A DNA stretch of 64,000 nt from Nocardioides allogilvus (GCF_003047285.1 NZ_PZYX01000013.1:49613-113612), one strand, 5' to 3'; shown: positions 1 through 9,711, counted from the first letter of the stretch. Notes: a model not told the origin generated them from the sequence alone. Translations and numbers: made by a program.

Positions 1-504
1 CGCAGCGTCCGAGAGCAGCGCCACCACCTCCGCGGTGGACGAGAGGGGCGAGACCGAACAAGACCAGGAGCGGCGCGCCTGCTTGCCGGCCTCGCGGGCG
101 GTGGCCTGCCACTTCGCGTGCGACTTGGCGGCGCGCTCGCCCTTCCAGACGGCGACCGAGCGGGAGGCGGCCCACGGGACGACGGTGTCGACACCGATCT
201 CGGTCAGCACCTCGACCGCCAGTTCGCCGCGGTCGCCCTTGGGCAGTGCCTGGACGACGGTGAACGAGGGAGCGGGACGAGCCACGAGCTCGAAGGACGT
301 CACCGAGACGGCGAAGACCCGCTTCCCGGTCGACGCGACGGACCCGACGACGCGGTGACCCGCACCGTCGGTGAGCACGACCTCCTCGCCGACCCGCAGA
401 CGCCGTACGGCGACAGCGTGGTGTGCCTCGTCACCGGTCACCTCGACGCTGGACCCGACGGCGACACCGTCGAGCGACGGCACGAGATGGACCGGGAGCG
501 ACAT
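1..504 (-). CDS. rsmE: RsmE, 16S rRNA m3U1498 methyltransferase (3' end outside window)
   Basis: Methylates U1498 of 16S rRNA in the assembled 30S subunit. Only the first 168 codons are visible; the SPOUT catalytic knot at the C-terminus lies beyond the window edge. The N-terminal PUA-like part is recognisable from [16 protein letters not shown] and a central KGDRGELAVEVLTEIGVD stretch, and ATAREAGKQARRS resembles the family's AAEQSRR region. The ATG start lies 3 nt after the dnaJ stop on the same strand, giving a hrcA-dnaJ-rsmE operon, the usual actinobacterial arrangement. It is probably co-transcribed under HrcA control, although rRNA methylation is not itself a heat-shock function. Confidence 0.9.
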   Translation of the reverse strand, partial: MSLPVHLVPSLDGVAVGSSVEVTGDEAHHAVAVRRLRVGEEVVLTDGAGHRVVGSVASTGKRVFAVSVTSFELVARPAPSFTVVQALPKGDRGELAVEVLTEIGVDTVVPWAASRSVAVWKGERAAKSHAKWQATAREAGKQARRSWSCSVSPLSSTAEVVALLSDAA

Positions 505-507
505 GGC

Positions 508-1683
508 TCAGTGCTGCTGGAAGGCGTCGCGGAGCCGGCCGAAGACGGACCTCTGCGACGACTGCACCTGGCCGGTGGGCGACTCCTCGCCACGGAGCGC
601 GGCGAGCTCGCGCAGGAGCTCCTCCTGGCGCTCGTCGAGCCGGGTCGGGGTGTCGACGACGACGGTGACGATCAGGTCGCCGCGACCGCCGCGCAGGCCC
701 GGCACACCGAAGCCGCGCAGGACCTGCTGGCTGCCCGACTGGGTGCCCGGCGCGATCTCGAGGTCGTAGTCGGTGCGGACCTCGGAGTCCTCGCCGGTCT
801 CGAGGTCGGCCTCGAGCAGCGGCAAGGTCAGCGTCGTGCCGAGCGCAGCCGCGGTCATCGGCAGCGTGACCGTGCTGTGCAGGTCGTTGCCGTGGCGGGT
901 GAAGGTCGGGTGGGGCTCGACGTGGATCTCGACGTAGAGGTCGCCGGGCGGGCCGCCACCGGGGCCGACCTCGCCCTGCTCGGTGAGCTGGACCCGGGTG
1001 CCGTGGTCGACACCGGCGGGGATCTTGACGTTGAGGGTGCGGCGCGAGCGGACGCGGCCGTCGCCGGAGCACTCGCGGCACGGCTCGGGGATGATCTGGC
1101 CGAAGCCGCGGCAGGCCGCGCACGCGCGCAGCGTGCGGATCTCGCCGAGGAACGACCGCTGGACCTGGGCGACCTCGCCGGCACCGCGGCAGGTCTCGCA
1201 GGTGATCGGCTTGGAGCCGGGCGCCGCCCCGTCGCCGTGGCAGGCGGTGCAGACGACGGCGGTGTCGACCTTGAGCTCGGTGGTGGTGCCGAAGGCGGCC
1301 TCCGCCAGCTCCACGTCGAGGCGGATCAGGGCGTCCTGGCCACGGCGCACACGCTGGCGCGGACCGCGTCCCTGGCCGCCGCCGCCCGGGGCGCCGCCGC
1401 CGAAGAAGGCGTCCATGATGTCGGTGAAGGAGAAGCCCTGCCCCTGACCGAAGCCGGCCTGGCCGCCGCCGAAGGGGTCGCCACCGCGGTCGTAGGCGGC
1501 GCGCTTCTGCGGGTCGGAGAGGACCTCGTAGGCGCGCGAGACCTCCTTGAACTTCTCCTGCGTCGCAGGGTCCGGGTTGACGTCCGGGTGGAGCTGGCGC
1601 GCGAGGCCCCGGTAGGCCTTCTTGATGGCGGCCGCGTCGGCGTCGCGGGAGACACCGAGCAACTCGTAGAGGTCTTGGCTCAC
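508..1683 (-). CDS. dnaJ: Molecular chaperone DnaJ (HrcA-linked paralogue)
   Basis: Co-chaperone that stimulates DnaK ATPase and binds unfolded proteins in the cytosol; 391 residues, a full-length type I DnaJ. The J domain (about residues 1-70) carries the HPD motif in [10 protein letters not shown] Gly/Phe-rich linker follows (about 75-120). The zinc-finger domain holds four CxxCxGxG repeats ([32 protein letters not shown]). The C-terminal substrate-binding domains complete the protein. The start is GTG and overlaps the hrcA stop (GTGA), implying translational coupling. Actinobacteria usually carry a second dnaJ with dnaK-grpE; this is the HrcA-linked copy. Confidence 0.97.
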   Translation of the reverse strand: MSQDLYELLGVSRDADAAAIKKAYRGLARQLHPDVNPDPATQEKFKEVSRAYEVLSDPQKRAAYDRGGDPFGGGQAGFGQGQGFSFTDIMDAFFGGGAPGGGGQGRGPRQRVRRGQDALIRLDVELAEAAFGTTTELKVDTAVVCTACHGDGAAPGSKPITCETCRGAGEVAQVQRSFLGEIRTLRACAACRGFGQIIPEPCRECSGDGRVRSRRTLNVKIPAGVDHGTRVQLTEQGEVGPGGGPPGDLYVEIHVEPHPTFTRHGNDLHSTVTLPMTAAALGTTLTLPLLEADLETGEDSEVRTDYDLEIAPGTQSGSQQVLRGFGVPGLRGGRGDLIVTVVVDTPTRLDERQEELLRELAALRGEESPTGQVQSSQRSVFGRLRDAFQQH

Positions 1684-2708
1684 TGCTGTCCTTCGTCGAG
1701 GATCCGGGAGACGTAGCGCGCAACAGCACGCACGGCAGCCATCGATCCGGGGTAGTCCATGCGGGTGGGGCCGACGACGCCGAGCGTCGCGAGGGCCTGG
1801 TCAGGGGGGCCGTAGCCGGTGGCCACGACGCTGGTGGAGGCGAGCTCGGAGTAGGGGCCCTCGTGGCCGATGCGCACCGTGACCGCGTCGCCGGCGGTGA
1901 CCTCGCCGATCAGCTTGAGCAGCACGACGTGCTCCTCGAGCGCCTCGAGCAGGGGTCGCACCGCGGTGTCGAAGCTGTCGCCGAACCGCGCGAGGTTGGC
2001 CGCGCCGGCCACGGCCACGCGCTCGTCGCTGCGGTGGTCGGACATCGCGTCGGTGAGCACGTCGGCGAGGCAGCGCGTCAGCGCTTGGTCGGCGTGGGGT
2101 ACGCCGTCGGGCAGGCGCCCCAGGGCAGCCGCACCGTCGGCGATGCGCTCCCCCGCGGCGGCCTGGTTGAAGCGGATGCGCAGGTCGGCGAGCTGGGTCT
2201 CCGACATCTCGCCCGGGATCTCGACGAGGCGCTGCTCGACCCGGCCGGTGCTCAGGATCAGGATCACCATCACCCGGGTCGGCGTGATCGAGACCATCTC
2301 GATGTGGCGCACGGTGCTGCGCGAGAGCGTCGGGTACTGAACGATCGCGACCTGGCGGGTCAGCGTGCTCAGCAGCCGCACCGAGCGCTGGACGACGTCG
2401 TCGAGGTCGACCGCGCTGTCGAGGAGGGTGGCGATCGCCCGCTTCTCGGCGGTGCTCATCGGCTTGACCGAGCTCAGCCGGTCGACGAACAGCCGGTAGC
2501 CCTTGTCGGTCGGCACCCGGCCGGCGCTGGTGTGGGGCTGGTGGATGAAGCCCTCGTCCTCCAGCGCGGCCATGTCGTTGCGCACGGTGGCCGGCGAGAC
2601 GCCCAGCCCGTGCCGCTCGACGAGGGCGCGGGAGCCGACGGGCTCCTCGGTGGCGACGTAGTCCTCCACGATCGCGCGCAGGACGGCGAGCTTGCGGTCC
2701 TCGACCAT
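1680..2708 (-). CDS. hrcA: Heat-inducible transcription repressor HrcA
   Basis: Repressor of class I heat-shock genes that binds CIRCE; 342 residues, normal for the family. The N-terminal winged helix is visible in [30 protein letters not shown], and [12 protein letters not shown] is the conserved motif that follows it. The C-terminal GAF-like dimerisation domain follows. It is first in an operon with dnaJ and rsmE. A 9-9-9 CIRCE inverted repeat lies about 20 nt upstream of the ATG, so autoregulation is expected. Confidence 0.97.
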   Translation of the reverse strand: MVEDRKLAVLRAIVEDYVATEEPVGSRALVERHGLGVSPATVRNDMAALEDEGFIHQPHTSAGRVPTDKGYRLFVDRLSSVKPMSTAEKRAIATLLDSAVDLDDVVQRSVRLLSTLTRQVAIVQYPTLSRSTVRHIEMVSITPTRVMVILILSTGRVEQRLVEIPGEMSETQLADLRIRFNQAAAGERIADGAAALGRLPDGVPHADQALTRCLADVLTDAMSDHRSDERVAVAGAANLARFGDSFDTAVRPLLEALEEHVVLLKLIGEVTAGDAVTVRIGHEGPYSELASTSVVATGYGPPDQALATLGVVGPTRMDYPGSMAAVRAVARYVSRILDEGQQ

Positions 2709-2727
2709 CTCGCCCTCCTCCCGTGTT

Positions 2728-2754
2728 CTGGCACTCCGACTGTGTGAGTGCCAA
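2728..2754 (-). promoter_or_regulatory. CIRCE operator upstream of hrcA
   Basis: On the + strand, CTGGCACTC (2728-2736) and GAGTGCCAA (2746-2754) are separated by exactly 9 nt. This fits the TTAGCACTC-N9-GAGTGCTAA consensus, with 8 of 9 bases complementary between arms. The position, 20 nt upstream of hrcA, matches autoregulated HrcA operons. Confidence 0.93.
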
Positions 2755-2775
2755 GACTACTAGGTGGAACGCGGA

Positions 2776-2804
2776 GGCCCGCCCTCCGTGTGGGAGGGCG
2801 GGCC
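2776..2804 (-). terminator. Intrinsic terminator-like hairpin after the DUF839 gene
   Basis: A perfect 12-bp GC stem (2776-2787 with 2793-2804) with a 5-nt loop lies 26 nt past the stop of the PhoX/DUF839 gene. It sits between that gene and the hrcA promoter. There is no clear U-run, which is usual in high-GC actinobacteria. Confidence 0.7.
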
Positions 2805-2829
2805 GGGGGCTGGCGCGGGAAGGCTCGGG

Positions 2830-4176
2830 TCAGAGGGCGCCCTGGCGCCAGGGGCCGGTGATCGCCAAGGTGATGCCCGGGCTCTGGATGTTGAGGAAGA
2901 GCCAGCTGCCGTTGCTCGGCTCGAACACCGCACCCGCCCACTCCGAGCCGCGGTAGTCGTTGGCGGGCACGTTCTTGCCGGCCGTCCCGTCGCGCAGGTC
3001 GGCGTCGTTGGCGGCGAAGCGGAAGATCTCGCCCTCGGTGCTCAGGCCGTGCACGTACTCCGTGCCGCCGCCGTCCTCGCACAGCACCAGGCCGCCGCGC
3101 GGGCTCACGCACATGTTGTCCGGCGCGTTGAGCACCTCACCGCTGGGTGAGGCGAACAGGACGCCCAGCCGGTCGGTGACCGGGTCCAGCTCGAACACCT
3201 GGCCCTGCCGCGCCGGTCCCCCGTCGGTGGTGATGACGTAGATGCGGCCGTTGCCGTACCAAGCGCCCTCGAGCCGCGAGAACACCGCCGCGCCCTTGCC
3301 CTGCGCCTCGACGCGCACCGTGTCGGTCGCCGGGTCCGGCTCGTCGATGTCGACCCAGCCGACGGCGCCGTACGACGTGCCGGAGCCGTCGCGACGGGTG
3401 TCCACCTTCGTCGAACCGATCGTCAGGGCCTGCAGCCGGCCGCCGTCGGCCAGCCGCCCCGGCGTGGTCGGGACGAAGCGGTAGAGGCAGGCGTCGCCGC
3501 GGTCCTCGGTCTCGTAGACGATGCCGGTGGCCGGGTCGATCGCTGCGGCCTCGTGGTTGAAGCGGCCCATCGCCTTGTACGGCGCCGGGTTGCCCTTGCC
3601 CGTGGGCGGCACCTCGAAGACGTAGCCGTGGCGCATGCCGCCGGCCTCGCTGAAGGTCTCCTCGCAGGTGAGCCACGTGCCCCAGGGCGTCACGCCGCCC
3701 GCACAGTTGCGCACGGTCCCGCCGAGGCTGCCCCACGACTCCGTGAACTGGCCGGCCTCGGGGTCGAACACGATCGTGGTGGTCCCGCCACCGCCGAGCG
3801 GGTTGTAGGCCGGCTGGGTGAAGGCAGCCGACGGGTTCCGCTCGTGGTTGCGGACGATGTGCACGAGGTCGCCGAGGCGGTAGGCGCCCATGCCGTCGTG
3901 CGCGTTGGGCGTCGGCGTGCCGTCGCTCATGAGGTCGTTGGTCCAGCCGTAGGAGAGGTACTCGAAGCCGCGTGGCAGCGAGATGAGCTGCAGCCCGGTG
4001 GCCTGGTCGACCGCGGGCAGGAGAGGCCCGTAGCCGGCGTCGGAGAAGACGGCGGACGCCGCAGTGGCGCCCTCCGCGCGGGTCGCCAGCGAGGCGAATG
4101 GGAGGCCGGCCACGCCGGCTGTCAGGGCGGCGCCGCGGAGCAGGTTGCGGCGCGAGGTCTGCGGGGTGGAGGTCAT
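2830..4176 (-). CDS. PhoX/DUF839 family protein, TAT-exported
   Basis: Predicted secreted phosphatase-like beta-propeller protein of the PhoX (DUF839) family, 448 residues. A twin-arginine signal is visible at the N-terminus (SRRNLLRGAALTAGVAG) with an alanine-rich cleavage region. Family features are WTNDLMSDGTPTPNAHDGM, then RNHERNP, then NCAGGVTPWGTWLTCEETF and the NHEAAAIDPATG stretch. Family members are alkaline phosphatases or uncharacterised proteins, so substrate and metal use are not proven here. I chose the ATG at 4176 because it precedes the TAT signal. A TAGCGT box (4184-4189) lies 7 nt upstream, consistent with leaderless transcription. A terminator-like hairpin follows the stop. 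Confidence 0.85.
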   Translation of the reverse strand: MTSTPQTSRRNLLRGAALTAGVAGLPFASLATRAEGATAASAVFSDAGYGPLLPAVDQATGLQLISLPRGFEYLSYGWTNDLMSDGTPTPNAHDGMGAYRLGDLVHIVRNHERNPSAAFTQPAYNPLGGGGTTTIVFDPEAGQFTESWGSLGGTVRNCAGGVTPWGTWLTCEETFSEAGGMRHGYVFEVPPTGKGNPAPYKAMGRFNHEAAAIDPATGIVYETEDRGDACLYRFVPTTPGRLADGGRLQALTIGSTKVDTRRDGSGTSYGAVGWVDIDEPDPATDTVRVEAQGKGAAVFSRLEGAWYGNGRIYVITTDGGPARQGQVFELDPVTDRLGVLFASPSGEVLNAPDNMCVSPRGGLVLCEDGGGTEYVHGLSTEGEIFRFAANDADLRDGTAGKNVPANDYRGSEWAGAVFEPSNGSWLFLNIQSPGITLAITGPWRQGAL

Positions 4177-4252
4177 GGCGTCGACGCTAGGAGCCGTCGA
4201 CGGTCCTGCCCGCGACGTACGCCTGAACTCTGGCGGTACGTAGGGTGGCAAC

Positions 4253-5104
4253 GTGAAGACCGACGGCATCATCACTGAGGTGGCCCCACGGGCCTGGGTC
4301 GCCCACTACGACTGGATGGCCGTCAACATCACCCTGATCGGTGGCGACGACGGCCTGGTCATGGTCGACACCCACGGCTCCGAGAAGCAGGCGCGGGTCG
4401 TCGCCGACGACGTGCGCCGGCTCGGCGCCGGCCCGATCACGGCCCTGGTCAACACCCACGACCACTGGGACCACTGGTACGGCAACGACGTCCTCCTCAC
4501 GGAGTACGGCGACCTGCCGGTGCACGCCACCGACTTCGCGCTCGACCGGATGGTCGCGACGCAGGGCCGCCACGACCCACACCTGGCTGACAACTCCCGC
4601 GCCGACGAGATCCTGGCCACGACCCTGCGCCCGGCGACCCGCGGCTTCTCCTCGGTCGTCGCGCTGGACCTCGGCGACCGGGTGATCGAGCTGATCCACC
4701 CAGGCCGCGGCCACACCGCCGGCGACCTGGTCGTCCGTGTGCCCGACGCCGACGTGATCGTCGGCGGCGACCTGGTCGAGGAGTCGGACAAGCCGTTCAT
4801 CGGCGACGACTCGTTCCCCCTGGAGTGGCCGCTCACGCTCGACCTGGTGATGGGCTTGATGACCGACGCCACGGTGGTCGTCCCCGGCCACGGCAAGGTC
4901 ATCGACCGCGACTACGTCCAGGACCAGCGCGTGGAGCTCGGGATCATCGCCGAGACGATCCGCGACCTCGCGAGCCGGGGTGTGCCCGTCTCCCAGGCGC
5001 TCGAGCAGGGTGAGTGGCCCTGGGATCCTGCGCTGCTCGCCTCCGCCGTACGCCTCGGCTATGAGCACCTGCCGCGCGCGCAGAAAAGGCTGCCGCTCGT
5101 CTGA
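4253..5104 (+). CDS. MBL-fold metallo-hydrolase
   Basis: A 283-residue member of the metallo-beta-lactamase superfamily, probably a cytosolic zinc hydrolase. The metal-binding motif HDHWDHW occurs in NTHDHWDHWYGND, with HPGRGHTAGDL and VVPGHGKVID as the later histidine sites. No signal peptide is visible. Substrate cannot be assigned; relatives include quinoprotein-linked and lactonase-like hydrolases. The start is GTG, with TAGGGT (4241-4246) exactly 6 nt upstream, so the mRNA is probably leaderless. It is divergent from the DUF839 gene across a 76-nt intergenic region. Confidence 0.88.
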   Translation: MKTDGIITEVAPRAWVAHYDWMAVNITLIGGDDGLVMVDTHGSEKQARVVADDVRRLGAGPITALVNTHDHWDHWYGNDVLLTEYGDLPVHATDFALDRMVATQGRHDPHLADNSRADEILATTLRPATRGFSSVVALDLGDRVIELIHPGRGHTAGDLVVRVPDADVIVGGDLVEESDKPFIGDDSFPLEWPLTLDLVMGLMTDATVVVPGHGKVIDRDYVQDQRVELGIIAETIRDLASRGVPVSQALEQGEWPWDPALLASAVRLGYEHLPRAQKRLPLV

Positions 5105-5146
5105 AGGGGTGTTTACTCCCCGGCGCGAGGCGCGTAGGAACGAGGC

Positions 5147-5509
5147 ATGACCGAATCGAGCGAAGTGCCCCAGGCGTCCTCCACGAGCAGCGAGGCCGAC
5201 GCCGACCACGACGGCTCCTCCGCGGCGCCCGAGGACCAGCAGCTGGCCGGCCTCTCCGACCACTCCGACGACGACCTGCTGCCCGAGGACCTGCAGCCCG
5301 GCGACGACAACCCGCTGGCCGAGCCCCTGGATCCCGACGCCGAGGAGACGAAGGACCCCGAGGAGCTGGGCATGGACGACACCCAGGAGGACACCCCCGG
5401 CACCTACGAGTCCACCGGGCCCACTCCCTCGACCGAGGAGCCGGAGCACGCCGACACCGACTCGGCGGCCAGCGCGAGCGCGGAGGCACAGGAGCCGAGC
5501 GAGGACTGA
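5147..5509 (+). CDS. Highly acidic, disordered hypothetical protein
   Basis: A 120-residue protein dominated by Asp, Glu, Ser and Pro, with no hydrophobic core, membrane segment or recognisable domain. It is probably intrinsically disordered. It sits 42 nt after the MBL gene on the same strand and 54 nt before the DUF3097 gene. No function can be assigned. GC3-rich codon use matches the neighbours, which favours a real gene, but the extreme composition means a fortuitous ORF cannot be excluded. Confidence 0.6.
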   Translation: MTESSEVPQASSTSSEADADHDGSSAAPEDQQLAGLSDHSDDDLLPEDLQPGDDNPLAEPLDPDAEETKDPEELGMDDTQEDTPGTYESTGPTPSTEEPEHADTDSAASASAEAQEPSED

Positions 5510-5563
5510 GCGTCACCGGCGTGGCGGGACCAACCGGGCGCATCGCCCGCCTAGCGTTGGACG

Positions 5564-6418
5564 GTGCCTTCCCCCACGCATGATCGCTACGGTTCCGACG
5601 TCCTGACCACCGACTGGCGCGCGCCGAAGAACGGCCGCGCCGTCGACGTGCCCGCCGAGATCGGGATGATCCTCGAGGAGGTCATCACCGACTGGGTCGG
5701 CGAGGTGGTCGCCATCGACCGCGACCTGGACACGGTGACGATCGAGGACCGGCGCAACAAGCGACGGACGTTCCCGCTCGGCCCCGGGTTCCTGCGCGAG
5801 GGCAAGCCCGTGGTGCTGGGGCGCCCGGTCCGGTCAGGCCCGGAGAAGAAGACGCGTACGGCGAGCGGCTCGATCGCCGTCCACGACGCGAAGGCCCGCG
5901 TGGCCCGCGCCAGCCGCATCTTCGTCGAGGGCCGCCACGACGCCGAGCTGGTCGAGAAGGTCTGGGGCGACGACCTGCGGATCGAGGGCGTGGTCGTGGA
6001 GTTCCTCGGCGGCGTCGACGACCTCGCCGAGCACCTGCGCGACTTCAAGCCCGGCCCGCAGCGTCGCGTCGGCGTGCTCGTCGACCACCTCGTGCCCGGG
6101 TCCAAGGAGAGCCGGATCGCGCAGGGCATCGTGAAGTCCGAGATCGGCAAGCACGTGCTGATCGTCGGCCACCCGTTCATCGACGTCTGGCAGGCCGTGA
6201 AGCCCTCGCGCCTGGGCATCAAGCGCTGGCCCGACGTGCCGCGCAACATCGAGTGGAAGAAGGGCACCTGCCAGCAGCTCGGCTGGCCGCACCGCGACCA
6301 AGCCGACATCGCCCGCGCCTGGAAGCACATCCTCGGCGGCGTCCGCGGCTTCGAGGACCTCGACCCGCAGCTGCTCGGCCGGGTCGAGGAGCTCATCGAC
6401 TTCGTCACTGCGCCTTAG
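5564..6418 (+). CDS. DUF3097 family protein
   Basis: A 284-residue member of an actinobacterial conserved family found next to hemW. The opening YGSDVLTTDWRAPKNGR and the PLGPGFLREGKPVVLGRP stretch are characteristic. The central IFVEGRHDAELVEKVWG followed by VGVLVDHLVPGSKESRI resembles a Toprim-like arrangement (a Glu, then an Asp-containing strand); that reading is inference. The start is GTG, with TAGCGT (5552-5557) 6 nt upstream, suggesting a leaderless mRNA. Its stop overlaps the convergent hemW stop by 4 nt. Molecular role unknown. Confidence 0.88.
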   Translation: MPSPTHDRYGSDVLTTDWRAPKNGRAVDVPAEIGMILEEVITDWVGEVVAIDRDLDTVTIEDRRNKRRTFPLGPGFLREGKPVVLGRPVRSGPEKKTRTASGSIAVHDAKARVARASRIFVEGRHDAELVEKVWGDDLRIEGVVVEFLGGVDDLAEHLRDFKPGPQRRVGVLVDHLVPGSKESRIAQGIVKSEIGKHVLIVGHPFIDVWQAVKPSRLGIKRWPDVPRNIEWKKGTCQQLGWPHRDQADIARAWKHILGGVRGFEDLDPQLLGRVEELIDFVTAP

Positions 6419-7599
6419 GTCAGGTCGCGCACGACCGCATCGGCGAGCAACCGCCCGCGGCGGGTCAGGACCAGGCGTTCGGTGGCCAGGTCGACCAGTC
6501 CCTCCTCGACCAGTCGCGCGACCTGCGCACGCCCGCTGCGATCGAGCGCCAGGACGGGCAGCCCGTCCCGGAGCCGGAGCTCGAGCAGGATGCGCTCGAT
6601 GCGGCGGTCGTCGCCGCTGAGGTGCTCGTAGGCCATGGCCGGGCTCGTGCCCGCGGCCAGCCGATTGGCGTACGCCGCAGGGTGCTTGACGTTCCACCAG
6701 CGCACGCCGCCGACGTGGGAGTGCGCGCCCGGCCCGGCACCCCACCAGTGCCCGCCGGTCCAGTAGAGGACGTTGTGGCGGCACTGGCTCTCGGGCCGCC
6801 GCGCCCAGTTGGACACCTCGTACCACTCCAGCCCGGCGGCGGTGAGCCGCTCGTCGGCGAGGTCGTACTTGTCGGCCAGGTCGTCCTCGTCGGGCATCGG
6901 CAGCTCGCCGCGACGCACGCGTCGCGCCAGGGCCGTGCCGTCCTCGACGATGAGGGAGTACGCCGACACGTGGTCGGGCTCGCACGCGAGCGCCGCATCG
7001 AGCGAGGTCTCCCAGTCGGCGACCGACTCCCCCGGCGTGCCGTAGATCAGGTCGAGCGAGACCTCCTCGAAGCCGGCCTGCCGGGCCCAGCCCACGGCCG
7101 CGGGGACCCGGAGCGGGTCGTGCGTGCGGTCGAGCACCTTGAGCACGTGGTCGACGGCGGACTGCATGCCGAAGCTGATCCGGTTGAAGCCGACCTGGCG
7201 CAGCTCCGCCAGGTCCCAGGCCGTGACGGAGTCGGGGTTGGCCTCCGTCGTGATCTCGACGCCGTCGGCGAGCCCGAACTCGGCGGCCGCGCTCGCGACG
7301 ACGGCACCCAGGTCGGCCGGCTTGATCAGGGTGGGAGTGCCGCCCCCGAAGAAGATGGTGTCGATGGGCAGGTCGCGATCACCGAGCACGCGCCGCGCGT
7401 GCCGGATCTCGGCGATAACCGCCTCGGCGTACGTCGAACGCGACGCGCCCGGAACATCGCCCAGCTCCTCGGCGGTGTAGGTGTTGAAGTCGCAGTAGCC
7501 ACAGCGCACCGAGCAGAACGGGACGTGGACGTAGAGCCCGAAGGGCTGTGAGCCGAGCTCCGCCAGCGCCGCGTCAGGAAGTGATCCGTCGGCAGGCAT
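6415..7599 (-). CDS. hemW: HemW, radical SAM heme chaperone (coproporphyrinogen III oxidase-like)
   Basis: Radical SAM protein related to HemN; HemW binds heme and inserts it into respiratory proteins. The [4Fe-4S] motif CSVRCGYCDF (CxxxCxxC) follows GLYVHVPF, and GGGTPTLI and EANPDS are conserved SAM-domain stretches. The C-terminal HemN-type domain ends in a winged-helix region (VARLVEEGLVDLATERLVLTRRGR). From the ATG at 7599 the protein has 394 residues; TTG or GTG starts up to 7641 would add at most 14. The 3' end overlaps the convergent DUF3097 stop. Substitution for true HemN activity is unlikely, because the family normally lacks the HemN-specific extra motif. Confidence 0.92.
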   Translation of the reverse strand: MPADGSLPDAALAELGSQPFGLYVHVPFCSVRCGYCDFNTYTAEELGDVPGASRSTYAEAVIAEIRHARRVLGDRDLPIDTIFFGGGTPTLIKPADLGAVVASAAAEFGLADGVEITTEANPDSVTAWDLAELRQVGFNRISFGMQSAVDHVLKVLDRTHDPLRVPAAVGWARQAGFEEVSLDLIYGTPGESVADWETSLDAALACEPDHVSAYSLIVEDGTALARRVRRGELPMPDEDDLADKYDLADERLTAAGLEWYEVSNWARRPESQCRHNVLYWTGGHWWGAGPGAHSHVGGVRWWNVKHPAAYANRLAAGTSPAMAYEHLSGDDRRIERILLELRLRDGLPVLALDRSGRAQVARLVEEGLVDLATERLVLTRRGRLLADAVVRDLT

Positions 7600-7688
7600 G
7601 GTCAGGCCAGCGGGTTGGGCGGGGGGCACGTGCACATCCAATCACCAGCGGGGCCCGGATCACGCCGCGGCGGGAGCGGAAATGGCGA

Positions 7689-7720
7689 ATGGGTGCCGGT
7701 GGTCTCCCACCGACACCCAT
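7689..7720 (-). terminator. Intrinsic terminator-like hairpin after the acyl-CoA synthetase gene
   Basis: A 14-bp stem (7689-7702 with 7707-7720) with a 4-nt loop lies 24 nt past the synthetase stop. The single irregular pair is C-A on the + strand but a G-U wobble in the minus-strand RNA. This favours function for the leftward transcript. Confidence 0.75.
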
Positions 7721-7743
7721 CCAGCGACGTGCTGGGGTCGATC

Positions 7744-9564
7744 TCAGGCGTAGAGCGCCTCGATCTTGTCCTTGTAGTTGTCCTCGACGACGTTGCGCTT
7801 GACCTTCATCGAGGGGGTCATCTCGCCGGACTCGACCGTCAGGTCGTGGTCGAGCAGCTCCCACTTCTTGATGGTCTCCCAACGGTTCAGCTTGGCGTTG
7901 AGCTCGTCGACGTAGTCGCCCACCATCTTCTTGACCGCGTCGCTGCGGACGAGGTCGGTGTAGGAGGCGCCCTCCTGGCCGTTCTCGGCGGCCCAGCCGG
8001 CCATGGCGTCGGGGTCGAGGGTGATCAGCGCGATGACGTAGTTGCGCTCGGCGCCGAAGACCATGAACTGGCTGGCGTAGGGGCAGATCGCCTTGAACTT
8101 CGACTCGATCGCCGGCGGGGCGATGTACTTGCCGCCGGAGGTCTTGAAGAGCTCCTTGATCCGACCGGTGATGGTCAAGAACCCGTCGGCGTCCAGGGAG
8201 CCCTTGTCGCCGGTGTGCAGCCAGCCGTCGGCGTCCAGCGCCTTGGCCGTCTCCTCGGGCAGGTTGTGGTAGCCGTCCATGATGTGCGGACCGCGCAGCA
8301 GCACCTCGTCGCCGTCACCGATCTTGACCTCGCTGCCCGGCATGGGCCGACCGACGGTGCCGATGCGGTTCTCGTCGGGGTGGTTGACCGTGGCACCGGC
8401 GGAGTTCTCCGTCATGCCGTAGCCCTCGAGGATCACGATGCCGGCGGCGTTGAACCACTCGGCGATCTCCCGGTTGAGGGCGGCAGCACCGGAGATGAAG
8501 AAGCGCACGCGACCACCGAAGCGGGCGCGCACCTTGCTGAAGACGAGCTTGTCGAACAGGCCGTGCTGGACCTTCAGGCCGACCGGGATCGACTTGCCCT
8601 CGCGCTTGAGCTGCTCGACCTTGAGGCCGGTCGCGAACGCCTTGTGGAAGAGCTTCTCCTTGGCACCGCCCTCGGCCGCCTGCATCGTCTGGATCCGGCC
8701 GTAGGCCTTCTCGAAGATGCGCGGGGCCGCGCCCATGAACGTGGGCTTCACGCTCGCGCAGTTGTCGACGATCTTCTCGACGCGACCGTCGACGGCCGAC
8801 GCGAAGCCGCAGGCGAGCTGGGCAGAGAGCAGCACCTTGCCGAACGAGTGCGCCATCGGCAGCCACAGGAACTGCAGGTCGCTCTCGTCGAGGATGTTCT
8901 GCGCGCGGATGGCCTCGCCCTCGTAGACCCACGACTTGTGACGCAGGCGCACGCCCTTGGGGCGGCCGGTGGTGCCGGAGGTGTAGATCAGGGTCGCGAG
9001 CTGGTCGGGCTCGATGCCGGCGGCCTTCTCGGCGATGACGTCGGGGTTGTCAGCGAGGAACTTCGCGCCGAGGGCGGCCAGGTCGTCGAGGGTGATGACC
9101 CAGTCACCGTCGGCCTTGCCGTCGAAGGTGACGACCTTCGTGAGGTGGGGCAGCTCGTTCTTGTTCTCGACCAGCTTGGCGATCTGCGTGTCGTCCTCAG
9201 CGAAGACGATGCGGCACTCGGAGTCGCTCAGGATGTAGGCCGTGTCGGCGGCGTTGGTCGTCGGGTAGACCGTCGTCGTCGCGCCAGCAGCACACATGAC
9301 GGCGAGGTCGGCCAGGATCCACTCGTAGCGGGTGCCCGATGCGATACCGACGCGCTGCTCGGACTCCAGCCCGAGCGACAGCAGGCCAGCGGCGAGCGCC
9401 TCGACCCTCTCGCCTGCCTGCTTCCAGGTGACCGATTCCCACGCGTCGCCCTTGGGGTAGCGGAAGGCTTCGCTGGTGGGCGACTTGGCGACGCGGTCGT
9501 GGAACTGCACCGCGACGTTGCGCGGCATCTTGTCGACGAAAGTTGTGTCGTGGTGGATGGGCAT
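7744..9564 (-). CDS. Long-chain acyl-CoA synthetase (AMP-forming, FadD15-like)
   Basis: Activates fatty acids to acyl-CoA via acyl-adenylate; 606 residues, typical for FadD15-type enzymes. The AMP-binding P-loop is LIYTSGTTGRPKGV, the A5 motif is GYGMTENSAG, and the A7 motif is WLHTGDKGSLDADG. The A8/A10 region ITGRIKELFKTSGGKY carries the catalytic C-terminal Lys zone. Chain-length preference cannot be read from sequence. It is a single-gene unit with its own terminator-like hairpin. Just upstream of the start is a short region with a MerR regulator beyond it, not obviously linked. Confidence 0.93.
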   Translation of the reverse strand: MPIHHDTTFVDKMPRNVAVQFHDRVAKSPTSEAFRYPKGDAWESVTWKQAGERVEALAAGLLSLGLESEQRVGIASGTRYEWILADLAVMCAAGATTTVYPTTNAADTAYILSDSECRIVFAEDDTQIAKLVENKNELPHLTKVVTFDGKADGDWVITLDDLAALGAKFLADNPDVIAEKAAGIEPDQLATLIYTSGTTGRPKGVRLRHKSWVYEGEAIRAQNILDESDLQFLWLPMAHSFGKVLLSAQLACGFASAVDGRVEKIVDNCASVKPTFMGAAPRIFEKAYGRIQTMQAAEGGAKEKLFHKAFATGLKVEQLKREGKSIPVGLKVQHGLFDKLVFSKVRARFGGRVRFFISGAAALNREIAEWFNAAGIVILEGYGMTENSAGATVNHPDENRIGTVGRPMPGSEVKIGDGDEVLLRGPHIMDGYHNLPEETAKALDADGWLHTGDKGSLDADGFLTITGRIKELFKTSGGKYIAPPAIESKFKAICPYASQFMVFGAERNYVIALITLDPDAMAGWAAENGQEGASYTDLVRSDAVKKMVGDYVDELNAKLNRWETIKKWELLDHDLTVESGEMTPSMKVKRNVVEDNYKDKIEALYA

Positions 9565-9711
9565 GCGACTCCCTGACTCAATTACTCGGGCTGCGGTCTC
9601 CGGGGACCACAGAGGCTGACTCCTGAGGAGTAACCTAGATCACCTTGTTACGCGGTGGTAGCAAAGTCCGCATAGAGGGCACGGCCTGCCTCGTCCGGCC
9701 CCTCGGGAGCC

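Noticed and set aside
118..1716. Long + strand open frame opposite dnaJ and rsmE
   Set aside because: It is a GC-rich antisense shadow of dnaJ/rsmE codons, with no family-like sequence or RBS.
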